NCBI RefSeq assembly: GCF_000520015.2
Contig: NZ_CP007044.2
Location: 2,170,001-2,234,000, forward strand
Source: Chania multitudinisentens RB-25
GTDB taxonomy: Bacteria; Pseudomonadota; Gammaproteobacteria; Enterobacterales; Enterobacteriaceae
Direction of reading: 5' to 3'
Length of the DNA: 64,000 nt
Both the position numbers and the translations under genes were made by a program. The notes below the pieces were generated by a model that was not told the DNA's origin, searched no databases, and saw only the letters and a program-made list of their open reading frames with translations. How positions within the stretch are numbered: position 1 is the first letter of the stretch; every line of letters starts with the position of its first letter. This document shows positions 63,308 to 64,000 of the stretch, in pieces.

Positions 63308-64000
63308 ATGAAAATCCCTCCTGTTTTCTCTGCGGCGGCAAAACGCTGGTTGCAAAATATTTTGATGGCTGTCGTGCTGCTGGCGCTGGGGTTTCTTGGT
63401 GTGCGGCTCTGGCCACATCCGCCGCTCTCTCAGGGCGTGCCTCTTTCTGCGGTTTATTACGATCGCCAGGGGGTGCTGATGCGCATCACGCTGGCGAATG
63501 ACGATCGCTATCGCTTGTGGACACCGTTGGAACAGGTTTCTCCGTTGGCGATACGAGGCATCTTGCTGCACGAAGATCGCTGGTTTTATTACAACCCCGG
63601 TTTTAACCCGATCAGCCTGGTGCGTGGTTTTTGGCGCAGCTATGTTGCCGGGGGCAAAATGCAGGGCGGCTCAACCATCACCATGCAACTGGCGCGGATG
63701 CATTGGCGGCTGAATACCCGCACGCCGAGCGGTAAGTTGATGCAGATTGTGCGGGCCGTGCAGTTGGAACTCAGCTATTCCAAACACGATATTCTGGAAG
63801 CCTACCTGAATTACGCCCCTTATGGCCGCAATATTGAAAGTATCGGTGCTGCCAGCCTGATTTATTTTGCCAAAGCGCCGCAAGACCTGACGCTGCCGGA
63901 GGCGCTGACGCTCTCCGTGTTGCCACAATCACCCAGTTACCGTATTGATCCGAAAACCGGCGTGTTGGGCAACGCCCTGACGCAGGCACGCAATCGCCTG
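63308..64000 (+). CDS. pbpC: PbpC, penicillin-binding protein 1C, 3' end outside window
   Basis: The first 231 codons only; the frame is open to the right edge. A membrane anchor (about residues 17-35, ILMAVVLLALGFLGVRLW) is followed by a family-51 glycosyltransferase domain: LLHEDRWFYYNPGFNP with the catalytic Glu, GGSTITMQLARM and LEAYLNYAPYGRNIESIGAAS. The usual His of the EDxxFxxHxG motif is Asn here (YYNPG). The transpeptidase part lies beyond the window. In E. coli pbpC is also next to yfhM. Confidence 0.93.
   Translation, partial: MKIPPVFSAAAKRWLQNILMAVVLLALGFLGVRLWPHPPLSQGVPLSAVYYDRQGVLMRITLANDDRYRLWTPLEQVSPLAIRGILLHEDRWFYYNPGFNPISLVRGFWRSYVAGGKMQGGSTITMQLARMHWRLNTRTPSGKLMQIVRAVQLELSYSKHDILEAYLNYAPYGRNIESIGAASLIYFAKAPQDLTLPEALTLSVLPQSPSYRIDPKTGVLGNALTQARNRL

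Overview
The window is a stretch of enterobacterial chromosome, most likely Serratia or a close Yersiniaceae relative. The basis is gene order (galR-omrA-aas-lplT-tas-mutH-rppH-ptsP-lgt-thyA-ppdAB-ygdB-ppdC-recC-ptrA-recB-recD-argA-amiC-tRNA-fMet x3-mltA-tcdA/csdEA-gcvB/gcvA-ygdD-rlmM-xni-ppnN-syd-csrB-yqcC), protein similarity recalled from the E. coli orthologues, and a short dispersed repeat with ATACCC/GGGTAT ends that I associate with Serratia/Yersinia genomes. No species call is possible from the sequence alone.

Bases 1-5575 are accessory in character. They hold three RcsB/BglJ-type LuxR-family regulators in tandem (the first cut by the window edge), all with the receiver phospho-acceptor Asp replaced. 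These are followed by a coupled pair, a small lipoprotein and an exported FKBP-type prolyl isomerase with a long coiled coil built from 56-residue repeats, and by a convergent FimB/FimE-like tyrosine recombinase. No pilin, chaperone or usher gene lies inside the window.

Bases 5576-10405 hold two fused membrane/ATPase ABC exporters, YojI and a YddA/SbmA-like protein. Between them are two candidate small proteins, one a 35-residue single-membrane-span peptide with a strong ribosome binding site and a downstream hairpin. Bases 10698-15659 hold lysR/lysA, an AscG-like repressor, a GNAT acetyltransferase and galR. Bases 15913-24932 hold the sRNA OmrA, the lysophospholipid salvage pair aas-lplT, tas, mutH, rppH and ptsP. 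Bases 25173-28916 hold lgt-thyA and a minor-pseudopilin operon. Bases 28958-40886 hold recC-ptrA-recB-recD, the RecBCD helicase/nuclease plus protease III. Bases 40926-48111 hold argA with its paired ArgR boxes, amiC, three initiator tRNA genes, mltA and the t6A-modification/sulfur-transfer genes tcdA, csdE and csdA.

Bases 48220-56682 carry two global regulatory RNAs identified here from sequence: GcvB (divergent from gcvA) and CsrB (between syd and yqcC, with a perfect UvrY/GacA box upstream). With OmrA that makes three well-known regulatory RNAs in one window. An aromatic-acid-type MFS transporter sits next to csrB. The right end holds a YidI-like membrane protein, a 1991-residue alpha-2-macroglobulin with a CSEQ thioester motif, and the start of pbpC, cut by the window edge. 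Most of the window is ordinary core genome. The least explained parts are the left-edge regulator/FKBP/recombinase group, the microprotein region at 7229-8671, and a DnaA-box cluster between mutH and rppH.
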